A stretch of DNA of 55,511 nucleotides from Muribaculaceae bacterium (GCA_017451225.1 JAFSPZ010000004.1:1-55511); one strand, 5' to 3'; counted from the first letter of the stretch, positions 25,997 to 35,442 are shown. Translations and numbers: made by a program. The notes: generated by a model from the letters alone, not told the origin.

Positions 25997-26883
25997 AACG
26001 CGTAGCTACTATATTGACCATGATTATTGCTATTGCCACACTGGCAACGGCTCAGCCGCAAGTGATTCACACGTGGCACGGCACATCGGTCAACAAGGAA
26101 GATGTGACACTCACTGCCTATGTGCCCGAGCATCCCAACGGCACCGCCGTGATTGTGTGCCCAGGTGGCAGCTACCACTGGCTTGACCTCAACACCGAGG
26201 GACACGATGTCGCAAGGCGACTCAACCAGCATGGCATTACGGCATTTGTGCTCAAATACCGCGTGGCGGGTATCGCAGCATTTGTCACTCACTACCGAGT
26301 GGCTGGCGGAGGGAATCGCTTCCCGCACATGCTGCAAGACCTGCAACGCTCGCTGCAACTAGTGAGAGCGAACTCGGCCAACTACGGCATCAACCCTCAC
26401 AAAATTGGTGTTATGGGATTCTCGGCAGGAGGACACATGGCACTCATGGCAGCTGTTTTTGGCAACGACAACTATCTCGAGCGGCTGGGTATAACTACGA
26501 CAGTATCACTGGCGCCTGATTTCATCGCCCCCATCTATCCGGTGGTGTCGATGACCGACAAGTGCACTCACGGCCGCTCACGCCGCGGCATCATGGGCGA
26601 AGACCGCCTTGGCGACGAACAATTGCGCAACATTCTCTCGATGGAGCTGCAAGCCAGCAAAATCAAGTGCCCAGTTTTCTTGGTCAATTGTGTTGACGAC
26701 CCCATTGTCGACTACCGCAACTCGGTGCTTATGGACTCGGCTCTCACGGCATGCAATGTTGAGCACCAGTATCTGCAGTTTGCAACTGGCGGACACGGTT
26801 TCGGCGCCACTCCGTCAAAAACCAGTGCCGAAGCAGCCACTTGGTTTACATCTTTTTTAGAATGGATTGACTCTTTAAAATAA
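25993..26883 (+). CDS. Exported alpha/beta-hydrolase (esterase-like)
   Basis: A 296-residue protein with a signal peptide (1-20, ATLATA-Q). The nucleophile elbow GFSAGG (142-147, Ser144), the oxyanion CPGGSYHWL near 56-64, an Asp in VDDPIVDY and the His of GGHGFG form the triad of the BD-FAE/acetylxylan-esterase group. It might cleave an ester in the periplasm, such as a lipid-polyene bond. Residues 84-95 and 96-107 are an imperfect 12-residue tandem duplication (AFVLKYRVAGIA and AFVTHYRVAGGG) in a place where homologues normally have one copy. Its start overlaps the upstream stop. Confidence 0.8.
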   Translation: MKRVATILTMIIAIATLATAQPQVIHTWHGTSVNKEDVTLTAYVPEHPNGTAVIVCPGGSYHWLDLNTEGHDVARRLNQHGITAFVLKYRVAGIAAFVTHYRVAGGGNRFPHMLQDLQRSLQLVRANSANYGINPHKIGVMGFSAGGHMALMAAVFGNDNYLERLGITTTVSLAPDFIAPIYPVVSMTDKCTHGRSRRGIMGEDRLGDEQLRNILSMELQASKIKCPVFLVNCVDDPIVDYRNSVLMDSALTACNVEHQYLQFATGGHGFGATPSKTSAEAATWFTSFLEWIDSLK

Positions 26884-26897
26884 TATAATATAACAAC

Positions 26898-28214
26898 ATG
26901 ACTGATATCGAATTTCAACCACGGGAAGAGATAAAGGCGTTTCAAGACCGCAAGCTATGCGACGCCCTTGCCTACTTGAAAGAGAATTCACCCTATTATA
27001 AGCGGCTCTTCGACAAGTGCCACATCAATATTGACAAGATTACAAGCATTGAAGACCTTGTCGACATTCCTTTCACCGAGAAGAAAGACCTGCAGCTCTT
27101 TAACGAGGATTTCCTGTGCGTGCCACGCGAGAAGGTAATTGACTACATCACCACCAGCGGAACGCTTAGCGACCCTGTAACATTTGGATGCACCGAGAAA
27201 GACCTGCAACGTCTCGCCTACAACGAGAAAAAGAGCTTCATGTGCGCGGGCCTGCGACCTGGAAACATCCTTCAGCTCATGACCACCATCGACAAGCGAT
27301 TTATGGCTGGACTAGCCTATTTCCTGGGCATACGCGAGCTTGGAGCGTCAATCATCAGAGTGGGCAACGGAATCCCCGAGCTGCAATGGGACACCATCAA
27401 CCGCATCAAGCCCGACAGCATCATGTGTGTGCCATCGTTCATACCCAAGATTATCAAGTATGCCGAGGATCACGGCATTGACTACCGCAGTTCAAGCATA
27501 AAGAAAATCATTGGAATTGGCGAAGGTCTGCGCAATCAGGACTTCTCGCTCAACCTGCTTGGACAGCAAATCAAGTCGAAATGGGATGTAGAACTATATG
27601 CCACCTACTCCAGCACCGAGATGGGAGCCACCTTCAGCGAGTGTGAGTATGGCATGGGCGGTCACGTGCACCCTGAATTGATAATCGTTGAAATAATTGG
27701 CGAGGACAACATGCCTGTGCCCGATGGCAAGATAGGCGAAGTAGTCGTGACAACGCTCGGTGTGGAGGGAATGCCACTGCTCAGGTTCCGCACTGGTGAC
27801 ATGTGTGCCAAGATTGTGGACCAGTGCAAGTGCGGCCGCAACAGCTACCGACTCACACCACTGGTGGGACGCAAGAACAACATGATAAAGCTCAAGGGAA
27901 CAACGCTCTATCCGCCTGCCATCAACGATGTGCTCGACAATACAAACTATGTGCAAAACTATGTGGTCTATGTGCGCAACTCCGAGTCGGGCACCGACGA
28001 AGTGCTAGTGAAAGTGGGGCTTAACGAAGATGTCATCAACTCCCACCCCACTCTCTCCAAGCATCGCGACAGGGTTGTGGGTGAGCTCAAAAACCGATTC
28101 CGCGCCCACCTGCGTGTAGCGCCCATTGTTGAGGTTTGTCCCGTGGAGGAAGTACAAAAAATCAACTTCCCTCCCAAAACCAGGAAACCCATCAAGTTTA
28201 TTGACCAAAGATAA
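26898..28214 (+). CDS. PaaK-like adenylate-forming ligase
   Basis: A 438-residue AMP-binding enzyme of the phenylacetate-CoA ligase type. TTSGTLSDP (85-93) is the phosphate loop, YSSTEMG (237-243) the A5-like motif and RFRTGD (296-301) the ribose-binding A7 motif; CKCGR at 310-314 fits the Cys motif of PaaK relatives. It most likely activates the 4-coumarate made by the ammonia-lyase, as CoA thioester or directly on an acyl carrier protein. This is the only aryl-activating enzyme in the cluster, so it fills the starter-loading role. It starts 14 bases after the esterase gene. Confidence 0.85.
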   Translation: MTDIEFQPREEIKAFQDRKLCDALAYLKENSPYYKRLFDKCHINIDKITSIEDLVDIPFTEKKDLQLFNEDFLCVPREKVIDYITTSGTLSDPVTFGCTEKDLQRLAYNEKKSFMCAGLRPGNILQLMTTIDKRFMAGLAYFLGIRELGASIIRVGNGIPELQWDTINRIKPDSIMCVPSFIPKIIKYAEDHGIDYRSSSIKKIIGIGEGLRNQDFSLNLLGQQIKSKWDVELYATYSSTEMGATFSECEYGMGGHVHPELIIVEIIGEDNMPVPDGKIGEVVVTTLGVEGMPLLRFRTGDMCAKIVDQCKCGRNSYRLTPLVGRKNNMIKLKGTTLYPPAINDVLDNTNYVQNYVVYVRNSESGTDEVLVKVGLNEDVINSHPTLSKHRDRVVGELKNRFRAHLRVAPIVEVCPVEEVQKINFPPKTRKPIKFIDQR

Positions 28215-28226
28215 CAACATGCCATT

Positions 28227-29363
28227 ATGCTGAAACCATACGACAAAGAATTTAACGACATCAGGCCATTCTACGACGAAGAGATACCCGAAGCGATGAA
28301 ACGCATCATTAAAGCCGATGCATTCCCGCTCATTGCCTCATGGGTCTTCCCCGACAAAGAAATCAAAGAGGTGAAACAAATGTTGATGTCGTTCAAGGAG
28401 ATAGAGCAATTCCAAACCGAGGTAATGATTCCTGTGAATGAACAAGTCATCAAGCGCTCTATCGACAAGTTCTCTTTCCATGGACTGGCACAGCTTGACC
28501 CTGCCAAGCGATATCTCTTTGTGAGCAACCATCGTGATATCATGCTCGATGCCTGTCTGCTCAACTACATCCTGCTTTCCAACGGTCACCACACCACTCA
28601 AATCACATTTGGCGCCAACCTGATGTATCCCGGAGTGGTCACCGACATTGGCAAGAGCAACAAGATGTTCAGGGTGGAACGAGGTGGCAAATTGCGCGAC
28701 TTCTACCTCTCGTCGATGGTGATGAGCAAATACATTCGCACAACTATCACCGAGCGTAAGGAGAGCGTGTGGATTGCACAGCGCAACGGCCGTACCAAGG
28801 ATGGCATAGACCGCACCGAGCCAGCTCTTATCAATATGTTTTCTCTCAGCGAAAAATATGACAAAATATTATCCCTTAGCGAGTTGCACATAGTCCCTGT
28901 GAGCATCAGCTACGAGTGGGAACCTTGCGACATCCTCAAGGCTATTGAACTGTATGAGAGCCGCCATGAGCGTTATGTCAAAAAGCCCGGAGAGGACCTT
29001 AACAGCATTCTCACCGGCGTACTTCAACATAAGGGTAAAGTCAACTTTACTTTCTGTCCTGAGATTTCGGAGGCCGAGCTGCGCAAGTTTGAAAACTACA
29101 CCAAGAAGGACTACTATCGCGAGGTGGCTTCGCTCATTGACCGACGCATCAACAGTGCCTATGCGCTGTCGCCCAATAATTATATTGCCCACGACATTCG
29201 CTATGGACAGCGCAAATACTCTAAGTATTACACTCAGCAGCAATACGACAGCTTTGTAGAGCATGCCAAGAAGCTGAATGAATATGACGTCAACGAGCCA
29301 GCAGTGCTCATGGACATCTTTTTGGGTATATACTCTAATCCCATCAACAGTAAGCAACAATAG
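28227..29363 (+). CDS. Glycerol acyltransferase-like protein
   Basis: A 378-residue protein with an acyltransferase core: FVSNHRDIMLDACLLNYIL near 98-116 holds the His-Arg-Asp block with a following Asp, then GANLMYPG, FRVERGG and WIAQRNGRTKDG, which match blocks II-III of GPAT-like enzymes. The His to Asp spacing is HX5D if the last Asp is counted, as in many Bacteroidota homologues, rather than HX4D. It is the third distinct acyltransferase in the cluster, after those at 10843 and in the 19442 fusion. It may build the lipid to which the pigment is attached. It is 12 bases after the ligase gene. Confidence 0.75.
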   Translation: MLKPYDKEFNDIRPFYDEEIPEAMKRIIKADAFPLIASWVFPDKEIKEVKQMLMSFKEIEQFQTEVMIPVNEQVIKRSIDKFSFHGLAQLDPAKRYLFVSNHRDIMLDACLLNYILLSNGHHTTQITFGANLMYPGVVTDIGKSNKMFRVERGGKLRDFYLSSMVMSKYIRTTITERKESVWIAQRNGRTKDGIDRTEPALINMFSLSEKYDKILSLSELHIVPVSISYEWEPCDILKAIELYESRHERYVKKPGEDLNSILTGVLQHKGKVNFTFCPEISEAELRKFENYTKKDYYREVASLIDRRINSAYALSPNNYIAHDIRYGQRKYSKYYTQQQYDSFVEHAKKLNEYDVNEPAVLMDIFLGIYSNPINSKQQ

Positions 29364-29381
29364 ACGCTATAACCAACCGCA

Positions 29382-31856
29382 ATGAATGAGCGACTCTTGC
29401 ATATTGTAACATTGATGCTGCTTTGCCTGTTTTCACAATGGGCACAAGCAGCCGATAAGCTCATTCAAGGACATGTGGTCAACGCCATCGACAAATCCAC
29501 AGTCAAAGAGGCGACAATCCACGTCAATTCAAGAGGCCACATGACCAAGACCGACGACCTGGGGCTATTCGCCTTGGAATGCAAGCAGGGAGACACTATT
29601 AACGTGGAAGCCAACGGATATGAAAACCTGCAAAGGGTGATTACCGGAAAGGAACCTGCGCTGCTCTCTTTCGCCCTCATGCCCATCAATGTGGACCTAA
29701 ACGAAGTGGTTGTGAAGGCGGGAAAGTATTCAAAAAAAGACAACCCAGCAGTAGAACTCGCCAAGAAACTCATCAAGCGGCGAGACGAGGGAAAACTGGA
29801 AGACCTTGACTTCTATCAACGTACAAGCTCCCGACGGGTGGCGTATGGATTGAACAACTTCCAGGCACAGCGCGACAACCACATCCTCAACCGTTACACT
29901 TTTCTCGCCGACTATGCCGACACCGTGACAATCGATCAAGTCGAGCGGCCAGTGCTGCCCATTTCGGTCACCCACACAGTAACAAATGAGTCTTTCAGCA
30001 TGGCAGCAGGGCACCGCGACACTGTGCTCACCTCTACCCATGCCGGCCTAGATGAAAGCTTCGACCAAGATGGCATTCAAGCGTTCCTGTCAAAGATGAT
30101 TTGCGAGGTGGATATCTTCCAGAATGACATCCCTTTCATGAACAACAGGTTTGTTAGCCCATTGTCAACCATCGGCACCACCTACTACAAGTATTTTCTG
30201 GGCGACAGTGTGGTGGTTGATGGCGACAGCTGCGTGATTCTTGAGTTCACACCTTTCACCCCTCAAGCCATGGGATTCAACGGCAGGTTGTATGTCACCA
30301 CCGATACCACCCTTTTCATCAAACGGGTGGAACTCTCGCTACCTAAGTCCATCAATCTCAACTTCATTGGCGACATGGCTGTGACGCAGACCTACCAACT
30401 CTTGCATGGAGCAAGGGCGCCAATTAGCAAAGAGCTGATAGTAGAATTCGTTGTTTTCAAAAATGCGCAAAGCCTGTATGCACAGCAATCCACTATCTAC
30501 AATGATTATCACTTTACTACAGGTCCCTCTTTCACCAGTAGTGGCAACGACATCATCGATAGGTTGCATGGCGTCGATGACATTAGTCAAATGTTAGGAA
30601 AATTGCGCAGCAACAAGCGCTTCTTTTGGAGCGAATTTGCCATCAAAGCCTTCGCTCAGGGATATTTTCCCACTGCAAAGAAAGCTAGCGATAGCTACTT
30701 TGACTTTGGACCCATAGGGTCGCTGTTTTCTTCCAACAAGCTCGAGGGATTCAGGACACGATTGGGTGGCAGAACAACCACAAAGCTTAGCAGCCGTTTC
30801 TTCCTTGATGGATATCTGGCAATGGGATGGAAAGACCACAAACTCAAATACCGAGCCCGAGCGGTATACTCATTCACTCCCAAGAAGCAGTTTGTCGAAG
30901 AATATCCCATTAGCTCCATCACTTTACAACATCACTACGACACCCACCTGCTGGGTCACGACTTCCTGTACTCGCAAGCCGACAACATTCTCTTCTCTTT
31001 CTCACGAGCTCCCGACGACAAACGACTTTACCGCCGCATCACAATGCTCACCTTCAAGCAAGAAGTAAAACGAGGGTTAATATTCTCGCTCTCGCTCAGC
31101 CACAACATGTTTGAGCCAACGGTATATGTGCCATTCGTCGATGGACAAGGCAACGTGTTCAAAAATTACAAAGCTTGGGAAATAACCTTCGGACTACGAT
31201 TCTCCCCAGGAGAAAAATTTCTCGTAAACTATCATGGACGCTCTCCCGTAACCGAAGATGCACCCATCTTCACGCTCACCCACACTTTCACCCCAAGAAG
31301 CTCTGCCCTGGGCACAAGGCTCTCCAATCGCACCGAGATAGGAATGCAGAAACGCTTCTGGCTCTCGGCAGCAGGATATGTCGACATGATTGTCAAAGCT
31401 TCCAAACAGTGGAACAAAGTACACTACTTTGACCTCCTGTTGCCAAATGCCAACCTTACCTATAGCCTCCAGCCCGAAAGCTACGCACTGCTCAATCTCA
31501 TGGAGTTTATAAACGACCAGCAGCTCACATGGGATATCACCTACTGGCTTAATGGCGCCATCATGAACCGCATTCCCATTTTCAAAAAACTCAAGCTGCG
31601 CGAAGTAATAAGCTTCAGAGGCCTATGGGGTAGCCTCAAGAAGGACAACAACCCTAATTCCAATCATGAATTGTTCCAACTACCACCCGAAGTTGTCTAC
31701 CAGTCAATGGGAAAGAAACCCTACATGGAAATGGGAGTAGGCATTGACAATATACTCAAGCTCTTCCGCATCGACTACGTGTGGCGCCTCACCTACCGCG
31801 ACACCCCAGGCACCGACCGTCACGGAATCAGATTCTCACTCCATTTCTCATTCTGA
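29382..31856 (+). CDS. DUF5686-type outer-membrane protein with carboxypeptidase-like domain
   Basis: An 824-residue exported protein and last gene of the cluster. It has a signal peptide (1-23), then an Ig-like CarboxypepD_reg domain (about 25-112, GHVVNAIDKSTVKEATIHV... to LNEVVVKA), and a long strand-rich region with the DUF5686 pattern ending in an aromatic-terminated barrel strand (GIRFSLHFSF). DUF5686 proteins are common Bacteroidota outer-membrane proteins without a proven function. Its position suggests a role in placing the pigment at the cell surface. No strong terminator is evident after it; a 4-bp GC stem with nearby T-run (31871-31915) is the best candidate. Confidence 0.78.
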   Translation: MNERLLHIVTLMLLCLFSQWAQAADKLIQGHVVNAIDKSTVKEATIHVNSRGHMTKTDDLGLFALECKQGDTINVEANGYENLQRVITGKEPALLSFALMPINVDLNEVVVKAGKYSKKDNPAVELAKKLIKRRDEGKLEDLDFYQRTSSRRVAYGLNNFQAQRDNHILNRYTFLADYADTVTIDQVERPVLPISVTHTVTNESFSMAAGHRDTVLTSTHAGLDESFDQDGIQAFLSKMICEVDIFQNDIPFMNNRFVSPLSTIGTTYYKYFLGDSVVVDGDSCVILEFTPFTPQAMGFNGRLYVTTDTTLFIKRVELSLPKSINLNFIGDMAVTQTYQLLHGARAPISKELIVEFVVFKNAQSLYAQQSTIYNDYHFTTGPSFTSSGNDIIDRLHGVDDISQMLGKLRSNKRFFWSEFAIKAFAQGYFPTAKKASDSYFDFGPIGSLFSSNKLEGFRTRLGGRTTTKLSSRFFLDGYLAMGWKDHKLKYRARAVYSFTPKKQFVEEYPISSITLQHHYDTHLLGHDFLYSQADNILFSFSRAPDDKRLYRRITMLTFKQEVKRGLIFSLSLSHNMFEPTVYVPFVDGQGNVFKNYKAWEITFGLRFSPGEKFLVNYHGRSPVTEDAPIFTLTHTFTPRSSALGTRLSNRTEIGMQKRFWLSAAGYVDMIVKASKQWNKVHYFDLLLPNANLTYSLQPESYALLNLMEFINDQQLTWDITYWLNGAIMNRIPIFKKLKLREVISFRGLWGSLKKDNNPNSNHELFQLPPEVVYQSMGKKPYMEMGVGIDNILKLFRIDYVWRLTYRDTPGTDRHGIRFSLHFSF

Positions 31857-31946
31857 ATCCTGGAAACCGGCTTCTAAGTTCGCCGATTAATATAGGCTTT
31901 TGGTTTATTTTTTCTTTTTTATTCTGCTCACATTTCTAAATTGGTA

Positions 31947-31977
31947 TTGCACATTTTATTTTGATTTTGTATTTTTG
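31947..31977 (+). promoter_or_regulatory. Promoter for the dockerin-like secreted protein
   Basis: TTG (31947-31949), 20 bases, then TATTTTTG (31970-31977) is a good match to the Bacteroidota promoter. It lies 33 bases before the ATG at 32011. Confidence 0.65.
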
Positions 31978-32010
31978 CACACGATATTAAACACAATAGC
32001 TTAAGCAACA

Positions 32011-33510
32011 ATGAAAAAGACAATTTTTTTGGCACTGTTCATCGCGTGTGCCGCTTTTGGATATAAAGCAAGTGCCACCACAGGCGACGTGGACGGCGAC
32101 GGAATTGTGACAGCTGCCGATGTGACAGCACTCTATAACTATCTGCTCAATAATGATACAGAATTCCTTGCTACCAGCGATGTGGATGGTGACGGGAATG
32201 TCACTGCTGCCGACATAACAGTGATTTACAATATACTCCTGGGTGAAGACCCCGACCCAGGCATTGATGACAATATGGTCAACATAGAATATGACGGGGC
32301 AAGCGCTACTGTCACAGTTGCCAAAAACATCAAAAACCACGTGACAGTTGCTGTTAATGGAGCTCATGTCAACATCGTTGCCAGTGCAGCTCTTCAAGAC
32401 TCGGTAATCTACAACTTAAGCGGCTCGACCACAAGCGGTTCTTTCTATATGGACGGTGACTACAAGTGTTATGTCAACCTTAACGACCTCACTATCAACA
32501 ATCCCGACAGCGCAGCCATCAACATAGACAACGGCAAGCGCATTGACCTTACCATTAATGGCACCAACACCCTTACCGATGCCACTGGCGGAATGCAAAA
32601 GGCCTGCTGCTTCATCAACGGACACGTAGTGATTGCTGGCAATGGAACACTAAACATCACCGGCAACAGCAAGCACGCCTACTTCAGCGACGAGTATACC
32701 CGCATCACCAGTGGCACTATCAATGTGCTGGACTCTAAAAGCGACGGCATGCACATCAACCAGTACTTCCAGATGGATGGCGGCAACATCACCATCAACA
32801 CCACTGGAGGCGACGGCATAGACGTGGGAATGACAAAAGACGAAACCGACACCAACAATGGACAGTTCATCATGAACAACGGCACTCTTGTTGTGACAAC
32901 CACAGCCGATGCTGTAAAAGCCATCAAGTGCAAATCAATAATGACTGTTGCCGGAGGAACAATTAACGCCAGCACAAGTGGAAATGCCGTTTATGATGCA
33001 ACCGAAGACGACATAAGCAGCTGTGCAGCTATCAAGTGCGACAGCACATTCAACATGAGCGAGGGCAACATCTACCTTACCAGCACAGGACTTGGAGGGA
33101 AAGGATTGAATACCGACGGCAGCATTAACATCGGTGGTGGCACGTTTACCATAATTACCACTGGAAACATTTATGAATACTCCACTACCCACGACACTAA
33201 AGCTGGAGGAATGAAGGCCGACGGCGCAATCACCTTGAGCGGAGGAACCATTAAGGTTGCAGCAAGTAAATATGACGCTCGAGCATTCAATGGCGAATGC
33301 GGCTTCTACACTAATGGCGGATACATCATCGGCATTGGTGGCCGATCTTCGACCGTCAGTCCAGGATACACCCAGAAGTATAAATACCTCCGCAATCAGG
33401 TCGTAACCGCTGGCAGCACCTACACTGCCGAGGGCATGTCGTTTGACATTCCGTCAATCTACAATAATGCAGCAGCTATGGTGGTGGTGTCAACACCCGA
33501 CATGCAATAA
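32011..33510 (+). CDS. Secreted dockerin-like and carbohydrate-binding beta-helix protein
   Basis: A 499-residue exported protein. A signal peptide (1-22) is followed by a two-repeat type I dockerin-like module (about 25-76) with calcium-loop motifs DVDGDGIVTAADVTALYNYLL and DVDGDGNVTAADITVIYNILL. The remainder is a repetitive right-handed beta-helix-like region (LTINN, GTLNITGNS, GGTINAST, GGTFTIITTG) matching the Cthe_2159-type carbohydrate-binding domain (DUF4353). It may bind acidic polysaccharide outside the cell. It is monocistronic, with its own promoter and a strong terminator. Dockerin-like units at the N-terminus are unusual; no cohesin is visible in the window. Confidence 0.82.
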   Translation: MKKTIFLALFIACAAFGYKASATTGDVDGDGIVTAADVTALYNYLLNNDTEFLATSDVDGDGNVTAADITVIYNILLGEDPDPGIDDNMVNIEYDGASATVTVAKNIKNHVTVAVNGAHVNIVASAALQDSVIYNLSGSTTSGSFYMDGDYKCYVNLNDLTINNPDSAAINIDNGKRIDLTINGTNTLTDATGGMQKACCFINGHVVIAGNGTLNITGNSKHAYFSDEYTRITSGTINVLDSKSDGMHINQYFQMDGGNITINTTGGDGIDVGMTKDETDTNNGQFIMNNGTLVVTTTADAVKAIKCKSIMTVAGGTINASTSGNAVYDATEDDISSCAAIKCDSTFNMSEGNIYLTSTGLGGKGLNTDGSINIGGGTFTIITTGNIYEYSTTHDTKAGGMKADGAITLSGGTIKVAASKYDARAFNGECGFYTNGGYIIGIGGRSSTVSPGYTQKYKYLRNQVVTAGSTYTAEGMSFDIPSIYNNAAAMVVVSTPDMQ

Positions 33511-33531
33511 CATCCTATATAAATAAAAAGC

Positions 33532-33561
33532 AAGTCCTCAAAGTGATCACTTTGAGGACTT
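33532..33561. terminator. Perfect 30-bp palindromic bidirectional terminator
   Basis: AAGTCCTCAAAGTGA is followed directly by its exact reverse complement, giving a 15-bp arm hairpin with A-rich sequence on the left and T-rich on the right. It lies between convergent genes and can serve both. Confidence 0.85.
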
Positions 33562-33583
33562 ATATTTTCCAAACCTCTTTTCT

Positions 33584-33949
33584 TTATAGATTGATGTTAA
33601 TGCTTGCAGTGCGAAAACTGAAAAGATTGTCGCTCAGTTGCGTGTTGCCCGTGTTGAGCGAATAGTTCTTCTGCGACCTCGCTTTCACGACAGGAACCAC
33701 AAATTCCACATACTTTTTATCAGCAGAAACAAGATACTGAACTTGCTGGTTCTTCTCGTTAAGCAATACAAGAGAATCCACATTCTGTACATCAAGATGC
33801 TGCAAAATCTCATCGACAGGAACTTTTACCGTCACACTTGTCATGTCGGCTGGATGAGAGTTAGAAATCAATATGTTGACGTTGTTCCTGTTGACGCAAG
33901 AGACAAGCATCAACATCATCATTGACAATAAAACCGTTATTTTTTTCAT
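33584..33949 (-). CDS. Small lipoprotein of unknown function
   Basis: A 121-residue lipoprotein precursor. The ATG at 33949 is selected because it opens MKKITVLLSMMMLMLVSC with a lipobox ending at Cys18 and overlaps the upstream stop by 4 bases (ATGA). The mature part begins VNRNNVNILISNSHPADMTSVTV and resembles a single beta-sandwich domain. I do not recognise a family. It is the last gene of a three-gene minus-strand operon, with the palindromic terminator just downstream. Confidence 0.7.
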   Translation of the reverse strand: MKKITVLLSMMMLMLVSCVNRNNVNILISNSHPADMTSVTVKVPVDEILQHLDVQNVDSLVLLNEKNQQVQYLVSADKKYVEFVVPVVKARSQKNYSLNTGNTQLSDNLFSFRTASININL

Positions 33950-35088
33950 TGCTGTTTCTCCTCTATGCTTTTGATGCCATCGCGACACAGGCACACACGA
34001 TAGCGTTTGTATTCATTTATGCCCTCATACTTGCACTGGATAATGAAATTAAGATAGTAGGCCTTGTCGCCGTTGGTGAAATTAAGAGCTGCATCACCCT
34101 GGTTAACATAGAGCGGCACCTTGGGGTTGTCCATCTTGCGCATGAAACCGGCAAGATTGAAACGCACGATGTTGTTGATTCCGTTAATGGGATAGGCCGA
34201 CAACCGATCTACAGCCTTGCGCCTGAGGTGGACATACTTGCGGTACTGTATCACCTGCTCATCGACACCGCGATTCACAACAAGTGGATTTTTGCGAGCG
34301 CGCTTTTCATTGACATGGCGCGACACATCTTGCGGAGAAACAAAGTCGAAACCTTCTTTCACCTTTCCTATCTTGCGAAGTCCCACCCTAATGGTAATGA
34401 GATAGTCGTAGAAACGGCTGCCAAGACCATGCGCAAAGTAGTTGCGTATCAAGTCCTTGATACGGTCTTTGAACATATAACTGATTACCAGTGCTATGAA
34501 GAATGGAAGCGTGAAGTTGCCATAGGTTTGCTGGAAGGCAAACGACACCACTGTGGCAAAGACCATAGAGATGCCTGCAGCCACACTAAATGCCACCTGC
34601 TCTAGGAAAGCTGTGTTGCGTCGCTTGTGAGTGGGAAGATAGAGGTTGCTCTCTATATACTTCTTGAGCTGGCTAGCGTGATACACAAACTGACGGTTGT
34701 CGTCGGCACTATTGGGTTCCACATCAAGATAGTTTCGGCTTTGGCGGTACTTGTGCTCACTATCGAGAAGCTGGGTGAGCATCGACAGCAATGGGCTCCC
34801 TACCACACTTGACGCTCGTGGATTCAGCAGTTTGACAATTCGGCCCAAATGCTGTTCTACAATATTGGAAATAAACTCATCGCCAAAGTCGTAGAATGTC
34901 GACACGTCCTTGCCTCCATCGTTCTCCAAGAGTATTGGCCTTAGAGAGCGATACATCGTCGTTACCGCCCTGGCATGCTCCACCAGGTCACACGACATAT
35001 CATACTGTATCTCACGGTTTGTTTGATGCAGGATTTTATGATAGGCGTCTCGTATGCTACTCTTGACGATTGATGCATACATCTTCAC
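33946..35088 (-). CDS. Membrane protein of unknown function
   Basis: A 380-residue protein with two close hydrophobic segments in the middle (about 165-188 and 191-205, AFSVAAGISMVFATVVSFAF and LPFFIALVISYMF), soluble regions on both sides, and many charged residues. The N-terminal 150 residues look helical; the C-terminal 150 contain strand-rich sequence. The GTG at 35088 overlaps the upstream stop (GTGA), so it is preferred to the ATG at 35082. No known motif was recognised. Coupled to an upstream cytoplasmic protein and a downstream lipoprotein, it may span a small envelope complex. Confidence 0.7.
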   Translation of the reverse strand: MKMYASIVKSSIRDAYHKILHQTNREIQYDMSCDLVEHARAVTTMYRSLRPILLENDGGKDVSTFYDFGDEFISNIVEQHLGRIVKLLNPRASSVVGSPLLSMLTQLLDSEHKYRQSRNYLDVEPNSADDNRQFVYHASQLKKYIESNLYLPTHKRRNTAFLEQVAFSVAAGISMVFATVVSFAFQQTYGNFTLPFFIALVISYMFKDRIKDLIRNYFAHGLGSRFYDYLITIRVGLRKIGKVKEGFDFVSPQDVSRHVNEKRARKNPLVVNRGVDEQVIQYRKYVHLRRKAVDRLSAYPINGINNIVRFNLAGFMRKMDNPKVPLYVNQGDAALNFTNGDKAYYLNFIIQCKYEGINEYKRYRVCLCRDGIKSIEEKQQ

Positions 35089-35396
35089 TTCGGTCTCAAA
35101 CTCTTTGCTTGTGTTGACGGGATTCTCGCAAGCCTTTTAATGCGAATGAAAGGAAGTGAGTGCTCATCGGTGAGTTCACGCAACTCATAGCGAGGAGTTA
35201 TGAGACGCAAATAGGAAATAGTGTCGCAATAAAAAGAATCTTTACTATAGGTGTGCTTATTAACATCAAGCCTCTCGGGAATAAATATCCATGTGTTCAT
35301 GTAAAAGTCATCATAGGTCTTCCCGTCGTTAGGCAGGAAACCCACTTTGAACTCCAGCGTGTTGCTGTCATGAATCTTTGGCTTGATGTTTATCAT
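35085..35396 (-). CDS. Small protein of unknown function
   Basis: A 103-residue soluble protein without signal peptide. It contains LEFKVGFLPNDGKTYDDFYMNTWIFIPERLDVN and LRLITPRYELRELTD; it reads as a mixed alpha/beta fold. It is the first gene of the three-gene operon, and its stop overlaps the GTG of the next gene. The 63 bases upstream hold part of a simple repeat and the end of the transporter gene lies on the other side in the same orientation. No family recognised. Confidence 0.6.
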   Translation of the reverse strand: MINIKPKIHDSNTLEFKVGFLPNDGKTYDDFYMNTWIFIPERLDVNKHTYSKDSFYCDTISYLRLITPRYELRELTDEHSLPFIRIKRLARIPSTQAKSLRPK

Positions 35397-35442
35397 CTCA
35401 CTATTCTTTGCTAGTTATCGTCGTTTGTTAGCAGGCGCAGCC

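Noticed and set aside
4373-31856. Complete flexirubin cluster
   Set aside because: No DarA- or DarB-like gene for the dialkylresorcinol half is present in the window.
33922-34605. 227-codon plus-strand open frame
   Set aside because: Lies opposite a translationally coupled minus-strand operon and across a gene junction.
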